Shown: positions 10,532 to 20,939, counted from the stretch's first letter. The stretch: DNA of 64,000 nucleotides from Anolis sagrei (GCF_037176765.1 NC_090028.1:24041327-24105326), one strand, 5' to 3'. The notes: a model not told the origin generated them from the sequence alone. Numbers and translations are program-made.

Positions 10532-11302
10532 CACCCAGACTATTGGCTTGGCAGATAACCCACCATAATTTTCAATTGTTGGTCTCTCTTTGGGATGTGG
10601 GCCTCTCACAGCCTAGGAGATTTCCTGCGTCCTGCTGTTCTGTGTATCTCAAAAGCCAAAACTCTCCTGACATCCCAAAGGTGTCCTGACCGCTCCAAGG
10701 AAGAGGGAAGGATTTGGAGAAGGATGGGAAAACTACCTCCTGGGACATACCTGTGGGAGCCGGAGATTACCTTAGCTAGTGAATCAGAAGAGGGCTCATC
10801 TGCCCAAAATGCGAGGTAATGGAGCTAAGAAGCTAATGGAGTTAAGAATGGAGCTAGGATGGTATTTCCATAAGAGATGGGACGTGTCTGTAGAGGCCAA
10901 GGGCCCAAACAGAAGCTTAGTCAAGAAGAAAGCACAGTTTCCAAGCTTCAAGAGGGGGCAAAGAGGGCACCCTTGATGTGTTTTATGTTCTGTAACTGAT
11001 GGTGGTTGGTGATGGAAGGGTTAATGTACATATTAGTTCTAAAGGGTTTAGTAATCTGTTAAGTAAGAGTTCATGGGTGAAAGCAATGAAGGGTGGAGGT
11101 ATGCAAGAGATAGATTGTTTCTAGATATAAGGAGCGAAGTTTGGAAATGATCTTCGGGAGAAAAGTATTTCTCATATTTTGGTGGTGGATGCTGCTGGTT
11201 TTCCCCCAGGTATGTGTCTTTTTGGTGTCCTGACCTGTCTCTTGAACTCTTAGAATCCTGGAAACTTGAATTTTTGAACTGGATTTGGACTAAGGTATAG
11301 AC
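10531..11302. other. No gene; unclassified interspersed sequence
   Basis: Non-repetitive within the window apart from small words. It seems to continue across the two hAT insertions to about 12.25 kb and may be an older repeat, but I cannot name the family. Confidence 0.35.
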
Positions 11303-11659
11303 CAGGGGTCCTCAGACTTTTTAAACAGAACGCCATGTCATAGTCCCTCAAACTGTTGGAGGGCTGGATTATAATTTGAAAAAAAAAATGAATTAATTCC
11401 TATGCACATTGCACATATCTTATTTATATTGCAAAAAAACCCCTTTAAAACAATATAATAATTAAAATGAAGAACGATTTTAAGAAATATAAACTTAATA
11501 ATATTTCAATGGGAAGTGTGGGTCATCTTTTGGCTGGTGAGATAGGATTGTTGTTGTGCTTTCAAGTCATTTCCGATTTAGGTTGACCCTGAGCGAGGGG
11601 TGGGTAAATGGCTTTGGAGGGCCGTATCCCGCTCCATAGCCTTAGTTTGAGGACCCCTG
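11303..11659. mobile_element. Non-autonomous hAT, 'CAGGGGTCCTC' family
   Basis: Terminal inverted repeats CAGGGGTCCTCA and TGAGGACCCCTG. Perfect 8-bp duplication 'gtatagac' (11295-11302 and 11660-11667). Length 357 bp; the interior is AT-rich with 'ttcaatgggaagtgtgg'. Confidence 0.9.
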
Positions 11660-11736
11660 GTATAGACTCTTGATCCTTGGACTCTGCTCATTGAATTCTT
11701 GGCATTCGACCACTGGACTGGACCCTTTGACTACGG

Positions 11737-12095
11737 CAGGGGTTCTCAAATTTTTTAAACAGAGGGACAGGTCACAGTCCCTCAAACTGTTGGCGGGTGG
11801 GATATATATTTGAAAGAAACATGAATTAATTCCTACGCTCACTGCACATATCTTTTTTGTAGTGCGAAAACACTTGAAACAATACAATAATTAAAATGAA
11901 GAACATTTTTTTAACAAAAATAAACTTATTAGTATTTCAGTGGGAAGTGTGGGCCTGCTTTTGGCTGATGAGATAGGATTGTTGTGATTGTGTGCTTTCA
12001 AGTCGTTTCAGACTTAGACTGATCCTGAGCGAGGGCCGGGTAAATGACTTTGGAGGGCCATATTCGGCCCCCAGGTCTTAATTTGAGGACCCCTG
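11737..12095. mobile_element. Non-autonomous hAT, 'CAGGGGTCCTC' family, second copy
   Basis: Same family, 359 bp, with a perfect duplication 'gactacgg' (11729-11736 and 12096-12103). It lies 77 bp from the first copy in the same orientation, but the different target site shows an independent insertion. Confidence 0.9.
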
Positions 12096-12185
12096 GACTA
12101 CGGTGTAGCTTTTGCTATCAGTTTTTTTTATTCTGTGGCTGAGTGCTATCTTTGTTTTATATTTTGGACTAGTGAAACAGCGAGA

Positions 12186-12885
12186 TAGTAAGTGCTGTTT
12201 TAATTAAATTGTATTAACACAAACTGGATGTTTGTTTGATTCACCTCTGCCTGAAATAACGATTGAAACAGCCAGGCAGTAAGTGCAGTTTTAATTAAAT
12301 TGTGTTAACACAAACTGGGTTTGTTTGATTCATCTCTGCCTGAAATAATGATTGATTTGCTGTGACATACTGTAATTTTGTCTCAGTATTATATTCCTCC
12401 CTCTCTCTCTCTCTAATTCCCAGAGGGACTCGGGGCGGATTCCAAAAATAAAAGGCGAACATCCAGTGCCCCAACACAACAACACAGCCATAGTAATTTG
12501 GTAACCTAACATATAATAACTAATTAGGAAATGGCATATATCACCCAGGAACAAAAAATCATGTTACTTAGTGTGATCTGGATTATATGGCGATATAGTG
12601 GTGCCCAGCTGCATTCCTTCCACAGTGTAGAGCAGGCCTGGGCCAACTTCGGCCTTCCATGTGTTGTTTTAATTAAATTGTATTAACACAAACTGGGTGT
12701 TTGTTTGATTCGCTTCTGCCAATTAAATTGTATTAACACAAACTGGATCTTTGTTTGATTCACCTCTGCCTGAAATAACGATTGAAACAGCCAGACAGTA
12801 AGTGCTGTTTTAATTAAATTGTATTAACACAAACTGGATCTTTGTTTGATTCACCTCTGCCGGAAATAACAGCAGAGCCCTAGCA
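12186..12885. repeat. Minisatellite with an 'aattaaattgtattaacac' core
   Basis: Units of about 55-100 bp ('ttttaattaaattgtattaa', 'tttgattcacctctgcctga', 'acagccagacagtaagtgc') occur near 12196, 12285, 12665, 12720 and 12810. A lone copy of the 8257 minisatellite core ('gctgtgacatactgtaattt') sits at about 12360. Confidence 0.75.
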
Positions 12886-13023
12886 TCGTGACAACTTTAA
12901 GCAAAAGCCCAAACAGAGAGTCAGGGGGAATCCGCTTTCCTTCTAAACCAAGAGATGTCCATTCCAAGGACGCAGGGGAGAGGCCCGCATAATCCGAAAG
13001 AGAGACCAAACATTCAAAATAAG

Positions 13024-13461
13024 TTGAAGGCTTTCATGGCTGGAATCATTAGGTTCTTGTGGGTTTTTTCGGGCTATAGGGCCATGTTCTAGAGGCATTT
13101 CTCCTGACAGTTTCGCCTGCATCTATGGCAAGCATCCTCAGAGGTAGTGAGGTCTGTTGGAATTAGGACAATTGGTTTATATATCTTTGGAATGGCTGGG
13201 GTGGGGCAAAGAGCTCTTCTCTGCTGGAGCTAGGTGTGAATGTTTCAAGGCATTTGAAGGCCTGGCTGAGCCTGGGAAAATCTTTTGTTGAGAGGTGTTA
13301 AGATGTGCCTGGTTGTTTCCTCTCTGCTGTTTTGCTGTTGTAATTTTAGAGTTTTTTTTAATACTGGTAGCCAGTATATGCTTGCCATAGATGCAGGCGA
13401 AACGTCAGGAGAAATGCCTCTAGAACATGGCCCTATAGCCCGACAAAACCCACAAGAACCT
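13024..13461. mobile_element. Palindromic Penelope-like element downstream of FOXC2
   Basis: Inverted ends share the private variant 'gctatagggccatgttc', where the family has 'atatggcc', and 'aggcatttctcc'. The 12-bp duplication 'attcaaaataag' lies at 13012-13023 and 13462-13473. It ends 441 bp beyond the FOXC2 stop, on the 3' side of the gene. Confidence 0.75.
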
Positions 13462-13902
13462 ATTCAAAATAAGGATTCTGTGAAATAATTTTCTGGCTTG
13501 GCTTTACACAAAAAAGTCTGCCCATATTAATGGTAAATCGGTAGGGATTGAGACCTGGGCACACTTGGGCCCTCCACCTATTTTGGACTTCAACTCGGAC
13601 ACTTCAAGTTGTAAAACCCCTGGAGGGAGGGGTGTAGTTGACCCAGGCCAGGGATGGAGACAACAGAGTCCTTTCCCTCCTTTCCTTTGAGTTTTGGGAG
13701 TATTGGAGCCAAACAGGGTCCCCTTCTGCCTGCCTTCCTGTGTGTGTGTCTCAACCTCGTTGCCCCTCCAAACTGCTGCATGTATATAGCTATCACCCAG
13801 AGTATGGAGGCAGATAACCCACAATACCTGCTTGGGGGCGGACTAGCTGAGTCCCGTTCAGTGTGGATTGTCAAGAGGGCCGAGTGAGTGTACCTGTGGG
13901 GC

Positions 13903-15420
13903 TCAGTACTTGGAGCAGTCGTAGGCGTAGGGCCCTCCGGTGGCGGCGTGCCTGTAGAGTGGGGCCGGACCTCCACCGGGGCGGTGGAACTGTCCCTGGC
14001 AAGCGGGGCCCGGGCTGCCTTGGGCCTCTCCCAGCGGGGGCGCGGGGGCCTCCAGACCCATGCGGTGCGGGTGGAAAGCCTCGCGGAGGTTGTTCTGGAA
14101 GCCCTGCGCCGCGAAAGGCGCGCCCAGCTCCGGGTTCAAGTACCAGGCTGCTACTGCTTGCCCTCCTCCTCCTCCTCCGTTGCTCCCTCCTCCTCCGCTT
14201 TGGTGATGATGCCCAGCCAAGTGGGAGTGGGGGTGATGGTGCTGGTGGTGGGGATGATGGTGCTGCGGGTGCCCTTCCTGCTGCGTGGGCAAGCTGAGGC
14301 CGTTGCTTTGCGTCTGGTCGGAAAGAGCTGCCTCTTCCGAAGAGGCGCCGCCGGTGAACAGGCTCATGGCTCTCATGCTGCACTGGTAGCCCGTGGTTCC
14401 TGTCTCTCCCAAAGCTTGGCTACAGGTCTGGTTGTAAAGCGACGAGGCGGCGGCTTGGCTCTGCCCGTACACCACAGGCAACGCGGAGGCTCGGAGCTCC
14501 CCCGACGGAGAGGCGCCGCGCAAAGTCATGATGTTCTCCACGCTGAAGCCGTTGGAAGGGTGCGACGAATGGTGAGGATGGTGGTTCTGGTGGTGGTGGT
14601 GCCCTTCGCCTTGTAAAGAGCCCTCCGTGGATCCCGAGGGTGTGGAAGCCACGCTGCGGGGGCTCTCTTGTCCGAAGCGGGACGCGGGGCTCAATGTCTC
14701 CACTTTGGTCACCACCGGCAGCTCCGGAGAGGACGAGACTTCGCTTTTGATCACGATCTTCCCTTCCGGCGCGACGATATTCGAGGAAGCGGACTGGTTA
14801 GGCTTGGAGGGAGCTGCGTCTTCGCCTTTGGCGAGCACGGGTTCGGCTTTCCCTGCTCCTCCTCCTCCGGAGATCCTCTCTTCCTTCTCTTTGGAGACGT
14901 CTTTCTTCTTGAAGCGCCTCCGCCTCCGGAGGAAAGAGCCGTTCTCGAACATGTTGTAGGAATCCGGGTCCAGAGTCCAATAGCTGCCCTTCCCGGGCTT
15001 CTTATCGTCGCGGGGCACCTTCACGAAGCACTCGTTGAGCGACAGGTTGTGCCGGATGGAGTTCTGCCAGCCCTGCTTGTTCTCCCGGTAGAAGGGGAAG
15101 CGCTCCATGATGAACTGGTAGATGCCGTTGAGGGTGACCTTCTTCTCGGGTGCGTTCTGGATGGCCATGGTGATGAGGGCGATGTAGCTGTAAGGGGGCT
15201 TCACCAGGTCCTTGGGGGCGGCGGGAGGGGCGGCCGGGTGGTGGTAAGGCCCGTAGGAGCGCGCCAAGGCCGGCCCGTACTGCTCCGGAAAGACCCCCAG
15301 CGAGCCCGAGACCCCCGGCCCGTACGAGCCCGGCGCCCGCGCGTGGTAGTAGTTGGCCTCGCTCAGGTAGGGCACCACGCCCAGCGCGTTGGGGTCCGAG
15401 ACCGAGTAGCGCGCCTGCAT
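13903..15420 (-). CDS. FOXC2: Forkhead box C2 transcription factor, single exon
   Basis: Complete 505-codon intronless frame. FOXC2 is a nuclear winged-helix DNA-binding factor that acts in mesoderm, lymphatic, vascular and skeletal development. The N-terminus [20 protein letters not shown] is FOXC2-like; FOXC1 typically has 'SSPNSLG'. The forkhead domain spans about residues 72-165, with recognition helix [16 protein letters not shown] (120-135) followed by the basic stretch [10 protein letters not shown] (165-174). An IKSE sumoylation-type site lies at 224-227 and the eh1-like FSVENIMTL at 292-300. A His-rich tract (384-407) precedes a Gly tract (409-420), and the protein ends PYAYDCSKY. 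Length is close to human FOXC2 (501). The start is the conserved MQARYS. Compared with the human domain as I recall it, only conservative changes are seen (ITLNG to VTLNG, IMDRF to IMERF). Head-to-head MTHFSD supports FOXC2 over FOXC1. Large frames on the opposite strand are shadows of its GC-rich codons. Confidence 0.96.
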   Translation of the reverse strand: MQARYSVSDPNALGVVPYLSEANYYHARAPGSYGPGVSGSLGVFPEQYGPALARSYGPYHHPAAPPAAPKDLVKPPYSYIALITMAIQNAPEKKVTLNGIYQFIMERFPFYRENKQGWQNSIRHNLSLNECFVKVPRDDKKPGKGSYWTLDPDSYNMFENGSFLRRRRRFKKKDVSKEKEERISGGGGAGKAEPVLAKGEDAAPSKPNQSASSNIVAPEGKIVIKSEVSSSPELPVVTKVETLSPASRFGQESPRSVASTPSGSTEGSLQGEGHHHHQNHHPHHSSHPSNGFSVENIMTLRGASPSGELRASALPVVYGQSQAAASSLYNQTCSQALGETGTTGYQCSMRAMSLFTGGASSEEAALSDQTQSNGLSLPTQQEGHPQHHHPHHQHHHPHSHLAGHHHQSGGGGSNGGGGGGQAVAAWYLNPELGAPFAAQGFQNNLREAFHPHRMGLEAPAPPLGEAQGSPGPACQGQFHRPGGGPAPLYRHAATGGPYAYDCSKY

Positions 15421-15527
15421 CCTGTCTTCCCGAGAAGGGTCCGCAATCCGAATCAGGCTCCGGAAAAAGGGGGGTCGCCCTTTAAACGCCGAGCCTGCGC
15501 CCCGCCATCCCGCTCTCGGCCTTTCTC

Positions 15528-15833
15528 CTCTTCGAACTCAATTCCGAATCGTTTGGTTAAGGGAAATCAGTGTAGGAATCGTCCTCCCTCTGCCCTGTGG
15601 GGTTCTCCTCCTCTTCCTCCTCGAACTCAATTCCGAATCGCTTCGTTAAGAGGAATCAGGGTGGGAATCGTCCTCCCTCTGCCCTGTGGGGTTCTCCTCC
15701 TTCTCCTCTTCGAACTCAATTCCGAATCACTTGGGAAGGGAAATGGAATCAGGTAGGAATCGTCCTCCTTCTTCCCTGTGGGGTTCTTCTCCTCCTCCTC
15801 CTCTTCGGACTAAATTCCGGATTGCTTGGAAGT
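15528..15833. repeat. FOXC2 5' tandem array 1, four units of about 89 bp
   Basis: 'aactcaattccgaatc' recurs at about 15535, 15624 and 15713, with a diverged copy at about 15808. Each is followed by 'gtcctccctctgccctgtgg' and 'ggttctcctcctc'. It begins about 110 bp upstream of the FOXC2 start codon, so it probably lies in the 5' UTR or proximal promoter. Confidence 0.85.
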
Positions 15834-16560
15834 TTGTAATTGTCCTCCCCTGGCACTCGGACTCGAGGGACCCCCAAAGACCCTCCAAAGATCCTGCTTT
15901 GGTTTCCCTTTCCTCTTTGCTGTCCCAAACTTGAGTGGGGGGAAAGAAGAAGGAAACAGCCCACCAAACGTCCCGGATGGTCCTTCCCAACCGATTGTTG
16001 TTTCCAACTCGCTTCAGGGGACCCCAAAGACCCCACCTCAAGTCCTGCTCAGGTTGGAGGTTTGTAATAGTCCTTGCGTGGGACTCAAACTCGAAGGGAC
16101 CCCCAAAGACCCCCAAGAGAGGATTCTCTTCCCCTCCCAAGGGAGGCGTTACTTCTGCTTTCCTTCCTTCCAAGGATGTGTCACAAATTTGGGGGGGGGG
16201 GGAGAAGGAAACAAAGCTCCAAACGTCCCGGATGGTTCTTCCCGACTGCTCGCTCTTTTCAACTCGCTTCAGGGGACCCCAAAGACTCTCCCCAAGTCCT
16301 TCTCAGGTTGGAGGTTTGTAATTGTCCTTGCCGGCACTCGGACTCGAAGGGACCCCCAAAGACCCTCCAAGAGGGGGTTCTCTTTCCCTCCAAAGGGAGA
16401 TGTTGCTTCTGCTTTCCTTCCTTCTCACTTTCTCCTTCCAAGGATGTGCCCCAAACGGGGGGGGGGGGGGGGAGGAAACAAACCTCCAAACGTCCCAACT
16501 GCTCGCTCTTCCCAACTCGCTCCAGGGGTCCCCAAAGACCCCCCAAGTCCTCGCTTGGTC
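15834..16560. repeat. FOXC2 5' tandem array 2, three units of about 230-255 bp
   Basis: Units start with 'tttgtaattgtcct'-like sequence at 15834, 16061 and 16315. Each has 'ctcgaagggacccccaaaga', 'aaacgtcccggatggt' and 'actcgcttcaggggacccc'. The second and third units contain G runs (16191-16203, 16459-16472). Confidence 0.85.
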
Positions 16561-16971
16561 TGGCCAAAGGGACTCACAACAATCCTCGGCTGCTGCTTCC
16601 CTCTCCTGGCAAAAGGGACGGGTGCCAGTCCTTCTTGGAAGCCAATCCTCCAACGAGGAAGGAAACGCAGAAGGAAGCTTCCCTCCAAGGCGGAAAAGAG
16701 AAGGAGGTGGAGGGGGAAGAGGAAGAGACGTCTCCAAGCGGGATCAGGTGATGGGCGGCTTTCCCCCGCTGATTTCTCCGGGTCCAAGAGGAAGAGGAAG
16801 ACGCGGAGCCCCTCCGGCTGGGAGCGGAGCGCGAGGCAGGCCACCTCTCTCTTTCCTTCCCTCTCTCTCTCTCTCTCTCTCCCCCTCCGCGGCCCTGGCG
16901 AAAACTTTTCCCAACTTCGCTCGCCCAGTTTTGACTCCTCGTATGGCCCGGCCCCCGGGCTCCGCGCTCGG

Positions 16972-16976
16972 CCAAT
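16972..16976. promoter_or_regulatory. FOXC2: CCAAT box (NF-Y type)
   Basis: 'ggccaatggga' within the GC-rich island. It reads as ATTGG on the FOXC2 strand; NF-Y works in either orientation. Confidence 0.5.
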
Positions 16977-17003
16977 GGGAGGCGCCGGAGGGCCCCGCGC
17001 GGG

Positions 17004-17008
17004 CCAAT
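17004..17008. promoter_or_regulatory. FOXC2: CCAAT box (NF-Y type)
   Basis: 'ggccaatgaga', 32 bp from the first CCAAT. Paired CCAAT boxes spaced by about three helical turns are a typical NF-Y arrangement and suggest a promoter near 16.9 kb. Confidence 0.5.
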
Positions 17009-17724
17009 GAGAGGAGGAGGCGCCCCAGGAAGGCACAAGGACCCGCCACACAAGGAAGGCGCGCCGGCCTTTCGAGCAGTCCATTGACTCCCCTTGAAGG
17101 GCCAGAGCGCAGAATATCAAGGCAGAAAACCCCACAATCTCCGCTTCCAACTGGGTTATCTGTGTCCACACTCAGGACCCTTCCACACAGCCCTCTATCC
17201 CATAATATCAAGGCAGAAAACCCCACAATATCCACTTCCAACTGGGTTATCTGCGTCCACACTCAGGACCCTTCTACACAGCCCTATATCCCAGAATGTC
17301 AAGGCAGGAAATCCCACAATATCCGCTTCCAACTGGGTTATCTGCGTCCACACTCAGGGCCCTTCCACATAGCCCTCTATCCCATAATATCTTGATCCCA
17401 CATTCTCTGAGTATGGACTCAGATAACCCAGCTCAAAACCGATATTGTGGGATTTTTCGCCTTGATCTTCTGGGTTATATTGTTGTGTACAAGGTCCTTA
17501 ATTGGGCAATGCTCAGGGAGGCCTCCCCACACTACAACTCCCAGAGCGCCAGAGTATTGAACCAATATAATAATGATCCAGCTCAAAGCAGATATTGTGG
17601 GATTTTCCGCCTTGATCTTCTGGGTTATATGGTTGTGTAGAAGGGCCCTTAGTTGGGGCAATGCTCAGGGAGACCTCCCCGCACTACAACTCCCAGAGTG
17701 CCAGAGTATTGAACCAATATAATA

Positions 17725-17850
17725 ATAATCGTAAACAAATTATAATATAATATAATATAATATAATATGATATGATATAATATAATAATATATAATATAA
17801 TAATATATAATAATATATAATATAATATAATATATATGTAATAACCTATA
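17725..17850. repeat. (TATAA)n / AT-rich microsatellite
   Basis: Irregular 'taatataatataata' run, followed by CA/TA dinucleotides to about 17875. Confidence 0.9.
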
Positions 17851-17959
17851 CACACACACATATATATACATACAAATGTTGTAAATAAAAAATATCCTAT
17901 AATATTATTCATTATCTGAGTGTGGACTCAGGGCTCTTCCACATAGCCCTCTATCCCAT

Positions 17960-18180
17960 AAAATCATAGAATCATAGAATCAAAGAGTTGGAAGAGACCT
18001 CATGGGCTATCCAATCCAAACCCATTCTGCCAAGAAGCAGGAATATTGCATTCAAATCATCCCTGACAGATGGCCATCCAGCCTCTGTTTAAAAGCTTCC
18101 AAAGAAGGAGCCTCCACCACACTCCGGAGCAGAGAGTTCCACTGCTGAACGGCTCTCACAGTTAGGAAGTTCTTCCTCAC
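17960..18180 (-). mobile_element. CR1 3' end inserted in a MITE
   Basis: Begins with the octamer tail 'aatcatagaatcatagaatc' on the reverse strand. It continues into the ORF2 C-terminus ('gcagagagttccactgctga'). Confidence 0.8.
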
Positions 18181-18455
18181 TATCAAGGCAGAAAACTCCA
18201 CAATATCCGCTTCCAACTGGTTTATCTGTGTTCACACTCAGAGCCCTTCCACAGAGCCTTATATCCCAGAATATCAAGGCAGGAAATCCCGCATTCTCTG
18301 AGTGTGGACTCAGATAATCCAGCTCAAAGCAGATATTGTGGGATTTTCCGTCTTGATCTTCTGGGTTATATTGTTGTGTAGAAGGGCCTTTAATTGGGGC
18401 AATGCTCAGGGAGGCCTCCCCGCACTACAACTCCCAGAGTGCCAGAGTATTGAAC

Positions 18456-18456
18456 C

Positions 18457-18496
<40 letters not shown>

Positions 18497-18710
18497 TAAT
18501 AATAATATATAATAATAATAATATACAATGATTATTATTATTAAATATTAATATTAATAAATATTAATATACAAATAATATACAATAATAATAATATACA
18601 ATGGTTATTATTATTATTATTATTAAATATTAATATTAATAAATATCAATATACTACTACTGCTAATAATAATAATAATAATATACAAATGTTGTAAATA
18701 AATAACTAAA
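18456..18710. repeat. (ATA)n / (ATT)n compound microsatellite
   Basis: Alternating ATA and ATT blocks with 'aatattaatattaataaata' repeats. Confidence 0.9.
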
Positions 18711-18744
18711 TACAATATCACATAACATTATTAATTATCTGAGT

Positions 18745-18855
18745 GTGGACTCAGGGCTCTTCCACACAGCCCTATATCCCATAATATCAAGGCAGGAAAT
18801 CCCACAATATCTGCTTTGAACTGAGTTATCTGAGCCCACACTGAGTCCACACAGT
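18745..18855. mobile_element. MITE fragment of the 17.1-kb family
   Basis: 'gctcttccacacagccctat' followed by 'atatctgctttgaactgagt'. It is cut by the following SINE; a right piece reappears at 19320-19370. Confidence 0.6.
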
Positions 18856-19318
18856 GCCACCGGGGCTGTGGCGCAGCTGGCTGGGAGTCTGTTACATTAA
18901 GATCACTATTGACCAAAAGGTCATGAGTTCAAAGCCAGGTCGGAGTGAGCTTCCGACCAATTTGTGTAGCTTGCTGTCGACCTTTGCAGCCCAAAAGACA
19001 GTTGCATCTGTCAAGTAGGAAATTTAGGTACCGCTTATGCAGGGAGGCTAATTTACGACGCCATAAAAATCTCCAGCAAGCATGCAAAGAATGAGGAAGT
19101 ACTTCCTCATTTTACAAATGGATGATGAAGCGACAGCTCCCCTGGTGGCCAGAATACTCTCATGAAAAAGCTGGAATGTTAAATAACCTCTGTGTGTCTG
19201 TCTATATATGTTGTGTGTCTTTGGCATTGAATGTTTCCCATATGTACATTGTAATCCGCCCTGAGTCTCCTGCAGGATGAGAAGGGCGGAATATAAATAC
19301 TGTAAATAAATAAATAAT
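18856..19318 (+). mobile_element. Long tRNA-derived SINE (squamate type)
   Basis: The tRNA-like head has A box 'gtggcgcagctggctgggag' and a B-box-like 'gagttcaaagcc'. A body of about 300 bp and the tail 'gtaatccgccctgagtctcc ... aaataaataaataa' follow. It interrupts the MITE. Confidence 0.7.
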
Positions 19319-19459
19319 GTAGGGTTTTCTGCCTTATTATTCTGGGATATAGGGCTGTGTGGAAGGGCCCTCAGTTACCAACACAATAGAGAAGTTGAGC
19401 AGCTGAAATGCATTAAAATGGGCATGTGCTTTGCTGCCATCCTTTGATATTCCTTCTTT

Positions 19460-19570
19460 TCGTGTCAGGAGAGAGTTGAGAAACTTCAAGTCGCTTCTGG
19501 TGTGAGATCATGCGATCTTTATTATGCTGACTCTCTTTCTGTATTATGTATGTATTTAAGAGCCTTTTCC
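19460..19570 (-). mobile_element. SINE fragment, 'cgcttctggtgtgaga' family
   Basis: Short antisense piece ('gtcaggagagagttgagaaa', 'agtcgcttctggtgtgag'). Confidence 0.45.
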
Positions 19571-19776
19571 CCAAGCAAGAGCCCAAGGCGGCTTTCAACC
19601 AACCAAACATAAAATTTCAAAGCTAAAGGTAAGTTAAAACAGAAATATATTTATGGTTTGAAGAGCTATATTTTTATATAGATTTTCACTATTCCGTTCG
19701 ATCAATGATTCCTGGCTGATTGATTGATAATTTTTGAGCCAAAGTCGCTTGCTTTGTTTTAACTGTATGCGTAAAT

Positions 19777-19815
<39 letters not shown>

Positions 19816-19829
19816 GACATGCTGTAAAC

Positions 19830-19971
19830 CAGGCATGGGCAAACTTGGGCCCTGCCTCCAGGTGTTTTGGACTTCAACTCCCACAATTCCTAACAGCCGG
19901 TAGGCTGTTAGGAATTGTGGGAGTTGAAGTCCAAAACACCTGGAGGCAGGGCCCAAGTTTGCCCATGCCTG
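19830..19971. mobile_element. Near-perfect palindromic MITE, CAGGCATG...CATGCCTG
   Basis: 142 bp whose arms pair almost completely ('aacttgggccctgcctccag' with its reverse complement). The flanks 'ctgtaaac' and 'ttgtaaaa' look like an 8-bp duplication with two changes, suggesting hAT origin. Confidence 0.75.
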
Positions 19972-20007
19972 TTGTAAAATCTAATTAAACTTCAATAAAA
20001 TAGATTA

Positions 20008-20168
20008 CATCAAATATATTTTTTCCATCTACAACTCTCGGGTTGTTCAAAAACTCTTCTGATTTAATAATAATAATAATTAATAATTAATAATAGCTTT
20101 TGAACCCAAGAGTTGTAGATGGACAAGAGTTTTTGAACCCAAGAGTTGTAGATGGAATATATATATTT
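20008..20168. repeat. Local inverted duplication with AT-rich loop
   Basis: 'ccatctacaactctcgggtt' at about 20027 is inverted as 'gaacccaagagttgtagatg'. The latter is present twice (about 20102 and 20136) around an ATA loop. Confidence 0.75.
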
Positions 20169-20224
20169 GATATAATACAGAAAGAGAGAGAGCATGGCCA
20201 TAGTTGTAACAATAATAATTTTGT

Positions 20225-20505
20225 AAAAGAATTCCAACAAAGGATTCCCCCAGGCTGTAAGCAGCCAGACTTTGAAGCTGCTAGGCCATTAAATGCTAAT
20301 TGGAACGTTCACACTTGCCTCCAACAGACAAGAGTTCTTTCTCCCACCCTGGACATTATTCCACAGGTATATAAACCGCACTTGTGTAGTTTGCCACAGG
20401 CCTCACAACCTCTGAGGGTGCCTGCCAGAATTGTTGGTGAAACGTCAGGAAAGAATGCTGCTGGAACATGGCCACACAGCACGGAAAACTCACAGCAACC
20501 CAGGA
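20225..20505 (+). mobile_element. Penelope-like element, single-arm older copy
   Basis: Family landmarks 'ttccaacaaaggattccccc', 'cattaaatgctaattgg', 'ggtatataaaccgc', 'gaaacgtcagg' and 'ggaacatggccacacagc' appear in one orientation only. It belongs to a somewhat different subfamily from the palindromic copies. Confidence 0.55.
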
Positions 20506-20524
20506 ACTCCCTATATCTCAAAAT

Positions 20525-20729
20525 AATACTAGTAATAATAATAATAATAATAATTATTATTATTATTATTATTCAAAGTGGCTAGTTATTAAGTGGGGAA
20601 TTAATAATAATACTGTAATAATAATAATGAATAACTCTAAGCGGCTACTAAGCAGGGAAATAATAATAATTTTATAATAATAATAATAATAATAATTAAT
20701 AATAATGATAATTAAAAGCAGCGGTTACT

Positions 20730-20767
<38 letters not shown>

Positions 20768-20875
20768 ATAATAATAATGAATAACTCAAAACGGCTACTA
20801 GGCAGGGAAATAATAATAATTTAATAATAATAATAATAATTCAAAGCAGCTACCACTGTAATAATAATAATAATA
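20525..20875. repeat. Short tandem array with ATA runs
   Basis: 'agcggctactaagcagggaa'-like blocks recur four to five times among (ATA)n and (AAT)n. Confidence 0.8.
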
Positions 20876-20939
20876 CCCAGTAGTTAAAGAGGTGTTTTCT
20901 TCCCCCAATGCTTTCTTCCATTAGTCTAGATGTAAGTCT

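Larger units (their letters stand above)
13860..17070 (-). promoter_or_regulatory. FOXC2: GC-rich CpG island covering FOXC2 and its promoter
   Basis: The sequence is strikingly rich in G, C and CpG compared with flanking AT-rich DNA. It covers the gene and about 1.6 kb of 5' flank. I see no convincing TATA box. The upstream edge holds two CCAAT boxes and a CT run (16861-16882). Confidence 0.7.
17100..18440. repeat. Clustered array of palindromic MITE copies
   Basis: 'gggcccttccacacagccct'-type and 'ttatctgcgtccacactcag' arms recur at about 17110, 17200, 17290, 17400, 17580, 17930, 18185 and 18300 in both orientations. A 'gcactacaactcccagagtg' block also repeats. A CR1 tail and AT microsatellites interrupt the cluster. 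Confidence 0.75.

Noticed and set aside
10595-10976. Overlapping frames of 65-74 codons
   Set aside because: Short, no motif, inside an apparently old interspersed sequence.
14668-15756. 362-codon plus-strand frame opposite FOXC2
   Set aside because: Antisense shadow of a GC-rich gene; composition follows FOXC2 codon positions and no motif is recognisable.
15826-17395. Several frames of 225-394 codons in the FOXC2 5' flank
   Set aside because: They run through tandem repeats and GC-rich promoter DNA, and the same phrases recur because of the repeats. No conserved protein features.
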